From contig NC_057789.1 in NCBI RefSeq assembly GCF_014905175.1, forward strand, positions 13,692,876 to 13,756,875: a DNA stretch of 64,000 bases. The letters run 5' to 3'. Made by a program: the position numbers and the translations under genes. Shown piece by piece: positions 10,575-21,298 of this stretch (the first letter of the stretch is position 1; the number at the start of each line of letters is the position of its first letter). The notes under the pieces are model-generated. The model made no database searches. It was not told the DNA's origin and saw only the letters and a list, made by a program, of their open reading frames with translations. Source of the stretch: Aphidius gifuensis. Taxonomy: Eukaryota; Arthropoda; Insecta; Hymenoptera; Braconidae.

Positions 10575-10967
10575 CTTCGTTATTTTTTCTAAGTTTCTGG
10601 TTTTTTTCAATATATCATATTTATAAAATTTTTCTTTCTTACAATATTCTATGTCAATAAATATATGTGTAGGTAAAATTTCAAGGTTTTCTATAGATAA
10701 ACAAAAAAGATATATTCATATTATTATTAAAAAAAAAATAAAATTGGAGATGGATTAGTTTTTTTAATTTATTTTTTACAATTAAAATAATTAAAAAAAA
10801 AAAAAAACTATAAAAGTAAAATAATTTTTTTTTAACGTCCTCTACATGCCTATATTTTTTTTTTTTTTTTTTGACGACTTTGAAAATTAAGAATTGTCCG
10901 AGCCATTGGACAATACTTCTACCGTTTTTCGAGCGTGCAGGTCGTTATTGCATCCGGACCCTCAATT

Positions 10968-11641
10968 CTGATTTTTTCTCTACGAATTTACTTGCATCTT
11001 CCTCCATCTATCTAACATCATAGTTTTAATTCCGGTCGACAAACACAGAAGTTATGCAATTGTTAATTATAGTATTTATATATATTGTAACGAGATTTGA
11101 TAGATCTCACGCCTTTGACAATAATTAGTGGTCTATAAGCAAGTAGGAATAATTGACTGAGACTGCCAATTAATACCACTAGTTTTTGAGTAGCCTCGGT
11201 ACCAACATCTTCTCGCCTGAATGTCAGTGTTGACTTGGTAAACATCCGCCATGAATCTATTTTTTGAATTTAAATAACACGTGGACTGAGCCATATATAG
11301 TATTCCCGATTGTTCTGTAGGAACGGAGCGCAGTCCGCGTTTCCGAGGCAATGGAAAATCTGAAAAATAAAATGACAGATACTCTTGTTTACTTCCAATC
11401 AACACTCACAAATATCCATACTATTACATGAGACCATTCTTCTCCTCCTTCTTTTATTTGGTCTTGATAAAGACAGTATAATTAGGACAGAGGGCAAAAT
11501 GTATTCAAACAAAACAGTCACTGCATCAAGACTCCATCAATTGTCTGACTTCAGCAATTTAACCACTTCGAGTATATATTTCAACAACCTTACTACATAT
11601 TGTTCATTGAACATAAAAATAAAAACTGTAATAACATATCA
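10968..11641 (-). other. Possible terminal exon of an unknown protein
   Basis: On the minus strand a good acceptor (a T-rich tract ending TTTTTCAG, exon from about 11359) opens a frame with GLRSVPTEQSGILYMAQ, NSKNRFMADVYQVNTDIQ, ARRCWYRGYSK and NWQSQSIIPTCL, then a stop near 11133. The composition is more protein-like and GC-richer than the surroundings. The product is not recognised, and no matching upstream exon was found. It could also be a fragment of a mobile-element gene. The remainder of the interval is AT-rich without other features. Confidence 0.3.
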
Positions 11642-11643
11642 AG

Positions 11644-11717
11644 AGGCACGGTAGTGCCTCGCGTCAAGTATGAGAAAAAAAAAAAAGTGGGAAAAAAGAG
11701 ATTTAACTACCGTGCCT
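11644..11717. mobile_element. AGGCACGGTAGT MITE, copy 1
   Basis: Starts AGGCACGGTAGTGCCTCG and ends ACTACCGTGCCT, a 12-bp terminal inverted repeat around a short purine-rich core. The left tip also contains its own small hairpin, GGCAC-GGTA-GTGCC. Four copies occur in the window. Confidence 0.75.
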
Positions 11718-12422
11718 ATATATTATCGACACAAAGCTAACCTTAACCCTTCAATTCCTCGGGAAATTATTTTAAAATATGATTGATCAGATAAATATAT
11801 TATGTCTTCTGATCATTTTATTAAATCAATATCACACTTTTTTATTAAAAAAAAACAGATTTTTTAGAAGTATACTATTCTTTTAAACTTCAAAATCATT
11901 TTCAGAAATTGCGCTTTTCTTGAAATTCTTATAAAACCTTATCGCACTCTGACAAACATTATAAAACCAAAATCAGATCAAAGCATTATGGCTGCCAAGT
12001 CCAGAGCAATTCACAACCTTTTAAAATAAAAATTGAGCAATAATAGTAGAATGGTGTGAAAGAACCTTTATTTATATCATATACAGTATTCAATATCGCA
12101 TCGTTGGTGCTACAGTATTCAATATCGCAGCGATGGTGCGCGCGCCATATGCCGTTGGGATATAGGCGCGAATTCTACTCATCAGGAGTGCTAATGTGTG
12201 CTAATATACAACATACACATGCTTACTGATAAACGTAACCTTTTGTTTATACATCCTTTTGTCTTTATCGTGCACTTGTTTCTTGTACCTTTTGGAATAT
12301 ATTATTCGATTGATGTGAAAAATATTAGATAATTATATATTTATTTGGTGTAAATTGGATAACAACTGTCAAGGTAATAATATATTATACTATATAGTAA
12401 ATAATACAATTTTAATATTAAG

Positions 12423-12496
12423 AGGCACGGTAGTGCCTCGCGTCAAGTATGAGAAAAAAAAAAAAAGTGGGAGAAACGAGATTAACTACCGTGCCT
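12423..12496. mobile_element. AGGCACGGTAGT MITE, copy 2
   Basis: Carried along by the tandem duplication; nearly identical to copy 1. Its age therefore tells about the duplication, not about an independent insertion. Confidence 0.75.
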
Positions 12497-13518
12497 ATAT
12501 ATTATCGGCATAGAGCTAACCTTAACCCTTCAATTCCTCGGGAAATTATTTTAAAATATGATTGATCAGATAAATATATTATGTCTTCTGATCATTTTAT
12601 TAAATATCACACTTTTTTTTTTAAAAAAAAACAGAATTTTTAGATGTATACTTTTTTTTAAACTTCAAAATCAATTTCAGGAATTGCGTTTTTATTGATA
12701 TTATCTCAAAAACTCAGGGCACTCTGACAAACATTAAAAACCAAAATTAAATCAAAGCATTATGGCTTCTAAGTCCAGAGCAATTCGACAACCTTATAAA
12801 ATAAAATTGAGCAATATGGTTTCCAAGTCCAGAGCAATTTGACGACATTATAAAAATGAAATTGTGCAAGGTAGTAGTAGATGGTGTGGGAAACCTTTAT
12901 GTTCACCACAGTAACCAATATCGCATCGATGGCGCAAATTAAATAATGATACTTTAAGCTATGTTCCCAAGTCACATGTTATTGTTTATTTTTTTTTCCA
13001 TTAAGTTTAATGAGTTTTTTTTTTACATCATGTGTAAACAAAAATATAAAATATTTTTATTTACGAAAGGATTTATTTTCGATTATCTAAATCAGCTGCC
13101 AGAAGCATCGGTCTATAGAGCAAGGAAGCTAACATATTTAGATGATGTGAAAAAACCTTTATATATGTCAGTATAGTATTCAATATCGCATCGATGGCGC
13201 GAATCAAATAATGATACTTCAACCTATGTTCCCAAGTCTCATGTTGTTATTGTTTATTTTTCTTTCCGTCAAGTTTAATGAGTTTTTTTTTTTTACAGGA
13301 TATGTAAATAGAAATATAAAATATTTTTATTTACGAAATTATTTACGAAAGGATTTATTTTTCAATATCAAAATCAGCTGCTAAAAGCATCTGTCTATAG
13401 AGCGAAAAAACTAACATTTTTAGATGGTGTAAAAAATCCTTTATATATGTCAGTATAGTATTTAATATCGCATCGATGGTGCGTGCGCCATATGTTGTTG
13501 GGATATAGGCGCGAATCC

Positions 13519-13680
13519 CAGGTCTGTAAAGTTAGCACATACATTTATAGCACAATCAAACCAGACTATAAAAAACAAAAAAAAACGCACAAAAATTGCG
13601 GATTCCGCACAAAAAACGCATATAATTCGCACGTAACTCCTGATATAGTCCGGTTTGATTGTGCTAACTTCACATACCTG
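13519..13680. mobile_element. MITE with CAGGTCTGTAAAGTTAGCAC ends, empty site available
   Basis: Inverted arms: CAGGTCTGTAAAGTTAGCAC and AGCACAATCAAACCAGACTA against TAGTCCGGTTTGATTGTGCT and AACTTCACATACCTG. The tandem-duplicate partner at about 12165-12190 lacks it (GGCGCGAATT runs on directly), so the insertion post-dates the duplication. The flanks GCGAATCC and GCAAATCC agree in seven of eight bases if the last G is counted in the flank, compatible with an 8-bp target duplication of hAT type. Confidence 0.65.
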
Positions 13681-14038
13681 CAAATCCTGTCATGCTAATT
13701 ATGCTAATATATACAACATACACATGTTTCCTGATGAACGTAACCTTTTGTTTATATATCTTTTCGTATTTATTGTGCTTTTGGGAATATATATATATTA
13801 TTATGTTATTATATAAAAAATATTCATAATTATATATTTATTTGATTTGAATTTGGATATTAATTGTCAAGGTAATTAATATTATAATAATACAATAAAT
13901 AAATAATATCAATAAAGATTGACGCATATAGTAATTAAGTAAATTTTATAAATTTGTATTGTGTGCAATTGTGTGATATTTTGGTGACAATTCATTTACA
14001 TTTACAAATGAAAAACAATAGAAGAAAAGAGTGAAATT

Positions 14039-14380
14039 AAATGTAACCAGTGCAATAAAATTTTTAGTGGAAAAAGAAGTCTTCATGCTTATACAAGTTG
14101 AATTCATAAAATTGAGCTGGTTAAGACAATAACTGAGAACGAAACTTGTGTATACTGTGATGAAAAATATGCAAATAAAACAAACTTGTATTATCACTAT
14201 TCACATTTTCATCAAGTCTCAGATTATCAAACTATAAATTGTCCATTCGTAGGTTGTGATGAATTTGTGAATATATATGAGTATACTTATTTAAAACTGA
14301 GAAAACACATTTGAAACAAGCATCATTATCCAGTGAAGATGGAAGAATTCGCTTTTCTTAATGATGATAGTGATTACAAT
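14039..14380 (+). pseudogene. C2H2 zinc-finger protein relic
   Basis: Plus-strand translation gives KCNQCNKIFSGKRSLHAY, then after a stop IHKIELVKTITENE, then CVYCDEKYANKTNLYYHYSH and CPFVGCDEF with a further LRKHI and, after a second stop, NKHH. The C-x2-C and C-x4-C pairs followed by histidines at finger-like spacing identify C2H2 zinc fingers, of the DNA-binding type. Two TGA stops interrupt the frame, so it cannot make this protein as it stands. The frame continues as PVKMEEFAFLNDDSDYN. A later patch (about 15330-15470) with EKCESCSYANVSLSDEF could be another exon of the same relic. Neighbouring DNA is repetitive, so a transposon-derived zinc-finger gene is possible. Confidence 0.6.
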
Positions 14381-14699
14381 GTTATTTGTTCATTTATTCA
14401 TTTCATTAATAATAATTAGTGTGATATTTTCTAATATAAATTATATTTATTCATTGTAAAATATATTATTTATACAGATTTCATGGATTGGAAGGGTAGA
14501 GTTGAAACTAAAAAGGCTGCACCTTTATAATAAAAGATACGAAAAGCAGAGTTTTGGTAATTCCAACACCAACAGACAATACATCTGCAACTGCAACTTT
14601 AAAAAATTTAAAACCACTGTATGTCCATCTATGATGGATGTTACAGGTGTTAAAGATCCTGACAATAATAATCAAAGTAAGGGTGCGAACTTACGACAA

Positions 14700-14949
14700 G
14701 CTAAAACTTCCGCTTATAAACATGGCGGCTATAAAAATAACCAAAAAGTAATTAAATTCACTAAATTATCACTGAATTAACTACTATTTACTGAATTGAC
14801 TGCAAATCCGTGGTGTCTCTCCGTGACTGCAGAACAAGCTTGACACCACCAAGCTTGTTCTAAAATCACGGATTCGCGATGAATTTAGTAAATTTAGTTA
14901 CTTTTTGGTGATTTTTATAGCCGCCATGTTTACAAGCGGAAATTTTAGC
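14700..14949. mobile_element. 250-bp palindromic element
   Basis: The left half runs GCTAAAACTTCCGC, AAACATGGCGGCTATAAAAA, AAAAAGTAATTAAATTCACT. The right half is its complement, ending AAATTTTAGC. A second inner hairpin uses AACAAGCTTG and CAAGCTTGTT. A diverged relative (CGACAAGCTAACTTTTGCTT, GTAAACATGGC) forms a 180-bp foldback at 16444-16621. Confidence 0.7.
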
Positions 14950-16008
14950 AATCATAAAATCATGTCAAGTATTCGTTATTTGATTGTAGAAAACCCTTAA
15001 TTTTCGAAAAAAAACTGTTTTTAAAATATTTCCATGTTCAATAAAGTGTATTTTATATTTTGTTATTTTTGGCTTATTAATATTTTTTTATTATTGTTTT
15101 ATCAATTATCGATATTTTATATATTTTTCTATTGTTGTCAAGTGTATTCAATTTTAGAGCTGTGTGTTCACACGCAAGTTTTTGCTGCAATGCTTTATGC
15201 TTCATGAATGAGTGCCCTCATCGGTAAGTTTTCTCGCTCACTGACGAATCGAGTCTCCGCTCGGTCTCTACAACTTCACAGCTCTATGGTGTTATTCATT
15301 TTTCATTAGCAATCTACAATTGTAGCTACGAACAAAAGTATTTAGAAAAATGTGAATCGTGTTCATATGCAAATGTTTCTTTGTCAGACGAATTTATAAT
15401 AAATCTTTTAATACCAAATAAAAATAACACATCCACTTTACAAGAAACTTATCGATCAATCACTATCATTGTGGCACGAAGGGGTTGGTACATGGGTCGA
15501 TTGTTTTAGATCAACGAAAATTCTAAAAAAGATTGAAGTCCTCAAAATTAATGATATCATTGTTTTAAGTCTACTCTACATCAATAAATTTAAATGGTCA
15601 AGTAAAAATGATAATTGCTTAATCAAAGGAATACCCACTTCTAAAATTCACATTTGTGGTTCTACCAAGAAGACTAGAAAGAAGAAGAGTCAACTCCGTA
15701 CATTGGAAATGGGACAAAATATGTCCTGTACCTCGAGCTTCTTAAATTTGCCAATTTGGCGCTGATTGGGTTCTACGTTTAAAGTTAGTTATTTTGTCAG
15801 TTATTTCCGCAAAAATACTAGCCGGATAAAAATTGATAATTTGTTCGTTGCTAGCAAAAACTGGTGAAGTAATGCAAAAAATGCTTACATATTTTTTTTT
15901 TTAGAACGAACAAAAATTAATACGGATGGTACCAAGTAATTTTATATACTTCTTAATAATATAGTTTTTTCTATCGAATGATTGAAGGACTTTACAAAAA
16001 GATGTGAT
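14950..16008 (+). other. Unresolved region with weak coding hints
   Basis: Around 15330-15470 the plus strand reads CSYEQKYLEKCESCSYANVS and LSDEFIINLLIPNKNNTSTL without a stop. From 15469 a 98-codon frame contains LKKIEVLKINDIIVLSLLY and SSKNDNCLIKGIPTSKIH. The latter resembles the tail of a LINE-type reverse transcriptase, but only loosely. No gene is claimed. The part from 15780 to 16008 holds nothing recognisable. Confidence 0.25.
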
Positions 16009-17257
16009 ATCTAAACAAAAAAAGAAACACAGTTTTTTTTACAAAAAGGAGCGTCAAGTATTCGAAATCCCCACTAATTATGTGATTATAGTAATTTTAT
16101 TTTATATTGATATTTATTAATTTTTTAGATACAAAAAGATATATTACCAAAATAAGTCAAGAAGGAAATATTCAACGCATATGATTAAGTCTGAATCTTT
16201 GACAAAATTTTATACTTGACCCCGCCCGGTTCTTCCCAAATAAAATTTAAAGACTTTTACACCAACGCAGATCTACTGAAATTTAGTAGTCGTTCTACAT
16301 AAATGTATGCGCAGTCACAACCTCGCGACTTTATTATAGTAGTTTCATATACAAGAGACAAGAATAGAGCGTGACAAGTGTGATTTTTTTGAAAATCTAT
16401 GAGAAGTATTTGAATTATATTAAATTAATGTCTTAGAGCTCAAACGCACGACAAGCTAACTTTTGCTTGTAAACATGGCTGACGTAATTCTGAGTGATCT
16501 AAGCATGCGCATCACGTAAAATTACTAGAAAAACCACGATGGCTGGGGTCATATTACTAGTTTTATGGGAATTAGGACGGCCATGTTTACAAGTTCGACA
16601 CAACCCAACTTGTTGCGCGTGCTCAGTGCGCTTTACAAGCGAAACTAGGCTTATCGTGAGTTTAAACCCTTAGCTTATTAGCATTGTAACTGAATTCATT
16701 TGGATTTTTTGGTGATATCTGGGAAAATTGCATAGTGGACACCACCTTTTACACTGTAAAATATATATTCAGCGCTCGTGTAATATTGTGTCATTCGCAT
16801 TCATTATTGAATTGTTGATTGACGAAATAAGTATATATATATATGTATAGAGGTATATATATAAATGTATATATATATTTTTTTAAACACGCCGGCAAGG
16901 TAACAAGATTGTACGCTGCCAGTCCTAAGCCTAGATAAAATGTGAAGGGTATATATATATAATAATGGATAATTGGAAAATACCATTAACTCTGTTGTCG
17001 AGACGTGTGTAGGCTTCAAATTTTATTTGGGAAGAACCGGGCAGGGTCAAGTATAAAATTTTGTCAAAGATTAAGACTTAATTATATGCGTTAAATATTT
17101 CCTTCTTGACTTATTTTGGTATTATATCTTTTTGTATCTAAAAAATTAATAAATATCAATATAAAATAAAATTACTATAATCACATAATTAGTGGGGATT
17201 TCGAATACTTGACGCTCCTTTTTGTAAAAAAAACTGTGTTTCTTTTTTTGTTTAGAT
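16009..17257. mobile_element. Foldback element, GTCAAGTATTCG family, copy 2
   Basis: Arms of about 241 and 240 bp (16009-16249 and 17018-17257) are near-perfect inverted copies. The outer tips are ATCTAAACAAAAAAAGAAAC and its complement; inside are GCGTCAAGTATTCGAAAT, AGTCAAGAAGGAAATATT and TTTTATACTTGACCCCGCCC. The 770-bp centre includes a smaller foldback (16444-16621) and ATATATGT simple repeats, with no transposase. An imperfect sibling sits at 3163-4065 and a lone arm at 26483-26600. Confidence 0.8.
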
Positions 17258-17509
17258 TGATTATTTTCGGACTGAACACCAATCCTTACCTGCAACCTGA
17301 AATAGCTACTTGTAAGTGTGACTTTGTTAAAAAATCGGCAACGTCCGAACTCAGGCCCAAGCGCTCCAGGGGTGCGGAACGTGACTTATCGTTCATTCTG
17401 GCTTCCATGACCATCCGTTGTCATTTTTATTTATTGCCTAATTTCGTCTAGTTTTGCCAAGTGAAAATGATGGACTTAGAAAAAAAAATTAAATTTTACA
17501 AAAAAAAAA

Positions 17510-17970
17510 ATTAGATATCTACATTATTTTACCAGCAAAATTTTTACTTAGCTAGATTTTTTACTTAGCTGTAATTCTAGCCAATCAATCAATATCTACA
17601 TTATTTTACTTAGCTAGATTTTTTACTTAGCTGTAATTTTAGCCACACAATCAATATCTACATTATTTTACTTAGTTAGATTTTTTACTTAGCTGTCATT
17701 TTAGCCAGACAATCAATATCTGCATTATTTTAGTTAGCAAAATTTTTAACCTAGCTAGATTTTTTACTTAGCTGTAATTTTAGCGACACAATCAATATCT
17801 ACATTATTTTACTTAGCTATATTTTTTACTTAGCTGTAATTGTAGCCACACAACCAATATCTACATTATTTTACTTAGCTAGATTTTTCACTTAGCTAAA
17901 TTTTTTACTTAGCTTTAATTATAGCCAAACGATCAATATCTACATTATTTCTCTTAGCTAGATTTTTTAC
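17510..17970. repeat. 61-83-bp tandem satellite (ACTTAGCTAGATTTTTTAC)
   Basis: ATATCTACATTATTTTA recurs at about 17513, 17590, 17652, 17713, 17789, 17850 and 17933, always followed by CTTAGCTAGATTTTTTACTT, AGCTGTAATTTTAGCCA and CAATCAAT. Units differ by whole 20-bp sub-blocks. The same words appear as one fragment in the loop of the palindrome at 18737-19998 (19380-19415) and in the array at 51955-52330. Confidence 0.8.
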
Positions 17971-18180
17971 TTCAAAAAACTTGGAAAAAAAAAAAAAATT
18001 TACGAAAGAAAACTAAGTCCCTTATTTCGATTTTGGCAAAACTATACGAAATGAGTCAAAAAAAAAATAAAAATTCGGATGATCATAATGGCCATAATCT
18101 GCAATAAGTCGCCACGGGAGGAACCATGGGGTGCTTGGGCCTGAGTTCGTTATCAGCCAAAAAATCTAGAGTAAATCAAG

Positions 18181-18276
18181 AGGCACGGTAGTGCTTCGAG
18201 TCAAGTCTGAGAAAGAAATGTATGTGTGTTGATGAGAATATGTGTGAGATGAGATTAACTACTACTACCGTGCCTT
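18181..18276. mobile_element. AGGCACGGTAGT MITE, copy 3
   Basis: Ends AGGCACGGTAGT and ACTACCGTGCCT. The core differs from copies 1 and 2 (GTGTGTTGATGAGAATATGT) and matches copy 4 at 23331, so two subfamilies are present. Confidence 0.7.
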
Positions 18277-18698
18277 ATTATACATCGAATATTTTGTCCC
18301 CTTCCGTCGCGAATTTTTTAGAAATTTAATTAAAATATGAAAGAGTTGAATGAGGATGCTGAGGTAAGGTAATGATCCCATAATTCGATGTCGAGCTTTT
18401 TTTAAAAAAAAAAATCAGATTTTTCCGTTGCGATCATATATATTCAAAGCATAATTGATATTTACGGTCTTTTCGTTTTTCTCAAATCGACTACATTTTG
18501 TTCGTTCAGTTGGTATAAAACTTTACCAAACTTTAATTTTGTGTTGCTATATTGGCTGCACTGCAGAATTTGTTATTATTTCTAATCATACATAACCTCC
18601 AGAATACGTTGACTCTCTCACGTCAAACGTTAAAAAAAAAAAAATAACAACAATTACAAATATAAATAATTAATAAATAAATATTGTTGATAATTAAG

Positions 18699-18736
<38 letters not shown>
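18277..18736. other. Unassigned AT-rich DNA ending in an AT microsatellite
   Basis: No gene recognised. An (AT)n run at about 18699-18735 abuts the large palindrome and was probably its target. Confidence 0.45.
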
Positions 18737-19998
18737 GGGGCATTCCATGTCAACTCACAGGGTTTTTTCCCTCACCCTCTCAGATTTGAAAACGAATATT
18801 TTTTTTGGGTGAGTCATCAACTCAGATGTACCTCTGATTTTTTTTATATTTTTACCATCATTAACCGCCGAGCCAGAATCAAAAAACATCTCCTTCCCAA
18901 GAGTAAACTACGATTTCGCCATTTTTTTTAATTCTGATTTTTTTACTGTAAGTATTAAAGCACAAGAATAGCTTAATTTCCAAATTTCATCATGGGATAA
19001 CGATGGGTTCATTATACAAAATTTTTTTTTCCATGACAAAGTTACTAAAATCAGGCAAGATCATATGCCCAAACAACGGGTTTTTTTTTTTGTTTCTTAT
19101 AGGAAATTTCCTCACGATTACGGGAAAAATACGAAAAAAATTCCCACTCACGCGCAAAGTGGTTAAAAATCAAGTTGAATTATCGAAAAAACGGCTATTT
19201 ATCGGTTATATATCGTACAGCTATGAAAATAACGATTAATTCTGAAAATCAATAATGGCGATCGATAAAACTCGTCAAAGAGAAAAAAATGTCCTAAAAC
19301 AATTTCGATATCTCGAATAGTTTTTGAATTATCGATATTTTTTCAAAACATGTATACGATTTACTTGGCCGTTAGATGTTTTACTATAGCTGTAATTATA
19401 GCTAAACAATCAATATTCATTCGAGATGTCAAATTAATATTATGACATTTTTTTTTCCTCGACAAGTTTTATCGATGACTATTATTAAATTTTGAATTTA
19501 ATCGTTATTTTAATAGCTGTACGATAAATAACCGATAAATAGCCTTTTTTTCGATAATTGAACTTGATTTTTAACCACTTTGCGCATGCCTGGGAATTTT
19601 TTCGTATTTTTTCTATAATCGTGAGGAAATTTCCTATAAGAAACAAGAAAAAAACCTGTTGTTTGGGCATATAATCTTGCCTGATTTTAGTAATTTCGTC
19701 ATGGAAAAAAAAATTTTGTATAATGAACCCATCGTTATCCCATGATGAAATTTGGAAATTAAGCTATTCTTGTGCTTTAATACTTACAGTAAAAAAATCA
19801 GAATTAAAAAAAATGGCGAAATCGTAGTTTACTCTTGGGAAGGAGGTGTTTTTTGATTCTGGCTCGACGGTTAATGATGGTAAAAATAAAAAAAAAATCA
19901 GAGGTACATCTGAGTCGATGACTATTCCAAAAAAAATATTCATTTCCAAATCTGAGAGGGTGAGGGAAAAAACCCTGTGAGTTGACATGGAATGCCCC
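18737..19998. mobile_element. 1.26-kb near-perfect palindrome (long-TIR foldback)
   Basis: The left arm (18737 to about 19290) begins GGGGCATTCCATGTCAACTC. The right arm (about 19445-19998) ends with its complement, GAGTTGACATGGAATGCCCC. They match over roughly 555 bases with a few substitutions and homopolymer changes. The loop of about 150 bp contains a fragment of the TAGCTGTAATTATAGCTAAA satellite. Both sides abut AT-rich repeats, consistent with insertion into an (AT)n tract. The frames at 19003-19239, 19485-19670 and 19764-20000 are mirror readings of the same arms and are not genes. A transcript would form a hairpin of about 550 bp. Confidence 0.85.
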
Positions 19999-20059
19999 AT
20001 ATATTAATTATTAGAATTAGAATTTAAATACATCAACAATATTCACAATAATAATATTT

Positions 20060-20780
20060 TATAAATACATCAAGTAGTAATGATTTACCTGATTTATTGG
20101 GTGGTCTTGATCTTTGTATAACAAATGATAATAATACTAGACATACTGGACAAATTCAAACACCACAATTATTTCAATCAACTGGTAATAATCAATTGGA
20201 TGGTAATAAATTAAATTGAATAATCTTCTTAAAATACTAATAAAATAATAACAGTTATTTAATGTTTTGTTAATTCAGGAAAAATTAGTTACAAAAGCTA
20301 TTGATTTTGTTGTACCAAAAAAAAAAAAAAATACGTACATTAGAAAAAAATTTTCGAATTGCAGCACGACAAGTTGCATCAAATCTTGGTGGTAATGTTG
20401 AGCAAAAAGAGAGATACTTGTTGGGAAAAGTATTTTCAGCTGCTGTTCCAGGATTAAAAGAAACACTTGAGCATGGTTTAGAGAATACTTTGGACTTAAT
20501 CAAGAATTACATAAAGAGCTTAATTGTATTCAAGATGATTTTACCAGTTGATGTACCTAAAGATAAAAATCTTTTTGCAATTACTGGATCATAAATTAAT
20601 TTTGTAAATACCATTAATCATTTGGAAAATATATACTATTTGAGTAATTTTTGGAAAAAACCATTTGAAACACCAAATACATTGGAAGTCAGTCATGTTG
20701 GTAGTTGATTTAAATGATACAACATTAACTTTATTTTTATTTCAAGCTTCTGTTGCAAGAGTATGTTTTAATTTATTAAA
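20060..20780 (+). pseudogene. Unidentified decayed coding relic
   Basis: Plus-strand pieces read as conserved protein but I cannot name it. After an intron-like AT stretch and TTAATTCAG, KLVTKAIDFVVP is followed by RTLEKNFRIAARQVASNLGG, NVEQKERYLLGKVFSAAVPG and LKETLEHGLENTLDL. Frames then shift to IVFKMILPVDVPKDKN, FAITGS plus a stop, FWKKPFETPNTLEVSHVG and LNDTTLTLFLFQASVARVCF. An earlier block has LPDLLGGLDLCITNDNN. A homopolymer-rich break near 20320 and several stops show it is not translatable as one protein. It lies directly before the Noc3 relic and on the same strand, so it may be another exon block of a composite locus. Confidence 0.45.
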
Positions 20781-21298
20781 TTTTACATTATTATTGGTGA
20801 AATATATTTTTTAATTTAATTTCGTTTAATGCAGATATTTCATTTTAAATATTACATTACCATCTGGACAAGTAACACAAGTACTAAAAGTATATCAAAT
20901 TTATCAAATAAATCTATCTACATGAGTCCACAATTAACAAATGATTAAGAAAAAGATTTAATTATACAAAATAGAATACGTCGATTAAATTGGGTAACAT
21001 GTCATAAGCTGAGAAAAAAAAAAAGGTGACAGAAGAGTATTGACATTACCAGAAATAACTCTATCTGAAATAGCATTAACATGTATGAGTGATCTTTTAG
21101 TAGCACATCCATATTTTATTTCAATTATTCAACAAATTTAGCTAATTTTTTGGTACCATTTTTGGACAATAAACGTCCATCAGTTCGTAAAAAAGTATTT
21201 AATTGTATAAAAAATATATTTAAAGATAATAAACGTGGTGAATTATAACTTGTTATTGTTCGTAAATTAAATCAATATATTAAATTACGTGGTCACTT

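Larger units (their letters stand above)
10036..10668. repeat. Inner inverted repeat enclosing two tRNA-like units
   Basis: ATATTTATTGACATAGAATA and TTGTAAGAAAGAAAAATTTT (10060-10110) return inverted as AAAATTTTTCTTTCTTACAA and TATTCTATGTCAATAAATAT (10625-10664). Between them lies a 168-170-bp unit duplicated in tandem (about 10270-10437 and 10440-10608). Each unit carries a tRNA-like core flanked by a perfect 18-bp inverted repeat, GAAACTTAGAAAAAATAA / TTATTTTTTCTAAGTTTC. The structure is therefore inverted repeats at three scales, counting the 301-bp arms outside. Confidence 0.75.
7406..10967. mobile_element. 3.56-kb element with 301-bp terminal inverted repeats
   Basis: The left arm (7406-7706) and right arm (10667-10967) are inverted copies of each other over 301 bases each, differing mainly in homopolymer length. 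The outer tip reads AATTGAGGGTCCGGATGCAA; the inner end reads TTACCTACAC against GTGTAGGTAA. The near identity points to fairly recent activity or arm conversion. The interior has no transposase or polymerase frame. It holds a GC-rich dispersed repeat (7707-7945), a small CCCTGG-type MITE (8262-8479), diverged AATTGTTAATAA repeats (8600-9660) and an inner inverted repeat enclosing two tRNA-like units (10036-10668). No clean target duplication was seen. It is too short and empty to be an intact Polinton, so it is best called a large non-autonomous DNA element. Confidence 0.8.
11642..13905. repeat. Direct tandem duplication (about 0.78 kb and 1.48 kb copies)
   Basis: The copies start at 11642 and 12421 with the same MITE, then share CTTCAATTCCTCGGGAAATT, GATTGATCAGATAAATATAT, TTCAATATCGCATCG, TTGGGATATAGGCGCGAATT and ACGTAACCTTTTGTTTATA, ending with TTGTCAAGGTAAT. 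Copy 2 is longer because it holds an internal triplication of an AATATCGCATCGATGGCGC block (about 12890-13480) and the MITE at 13519-13680. The first few hundred bases differ by only a few percent. No coding function is visible. Confidence 0.8.

Noticed and set aside
7406..10967. Polinton/Maverick or viral provirus
   Set aside because: Although the terminal repeats are long, the interior is only 3 kb with no polymerase, integrase or capsid frame.
18737..19998. Several frames of 60-80 codons
   Set aside because: They are mirror readings of the same palindrome arms.
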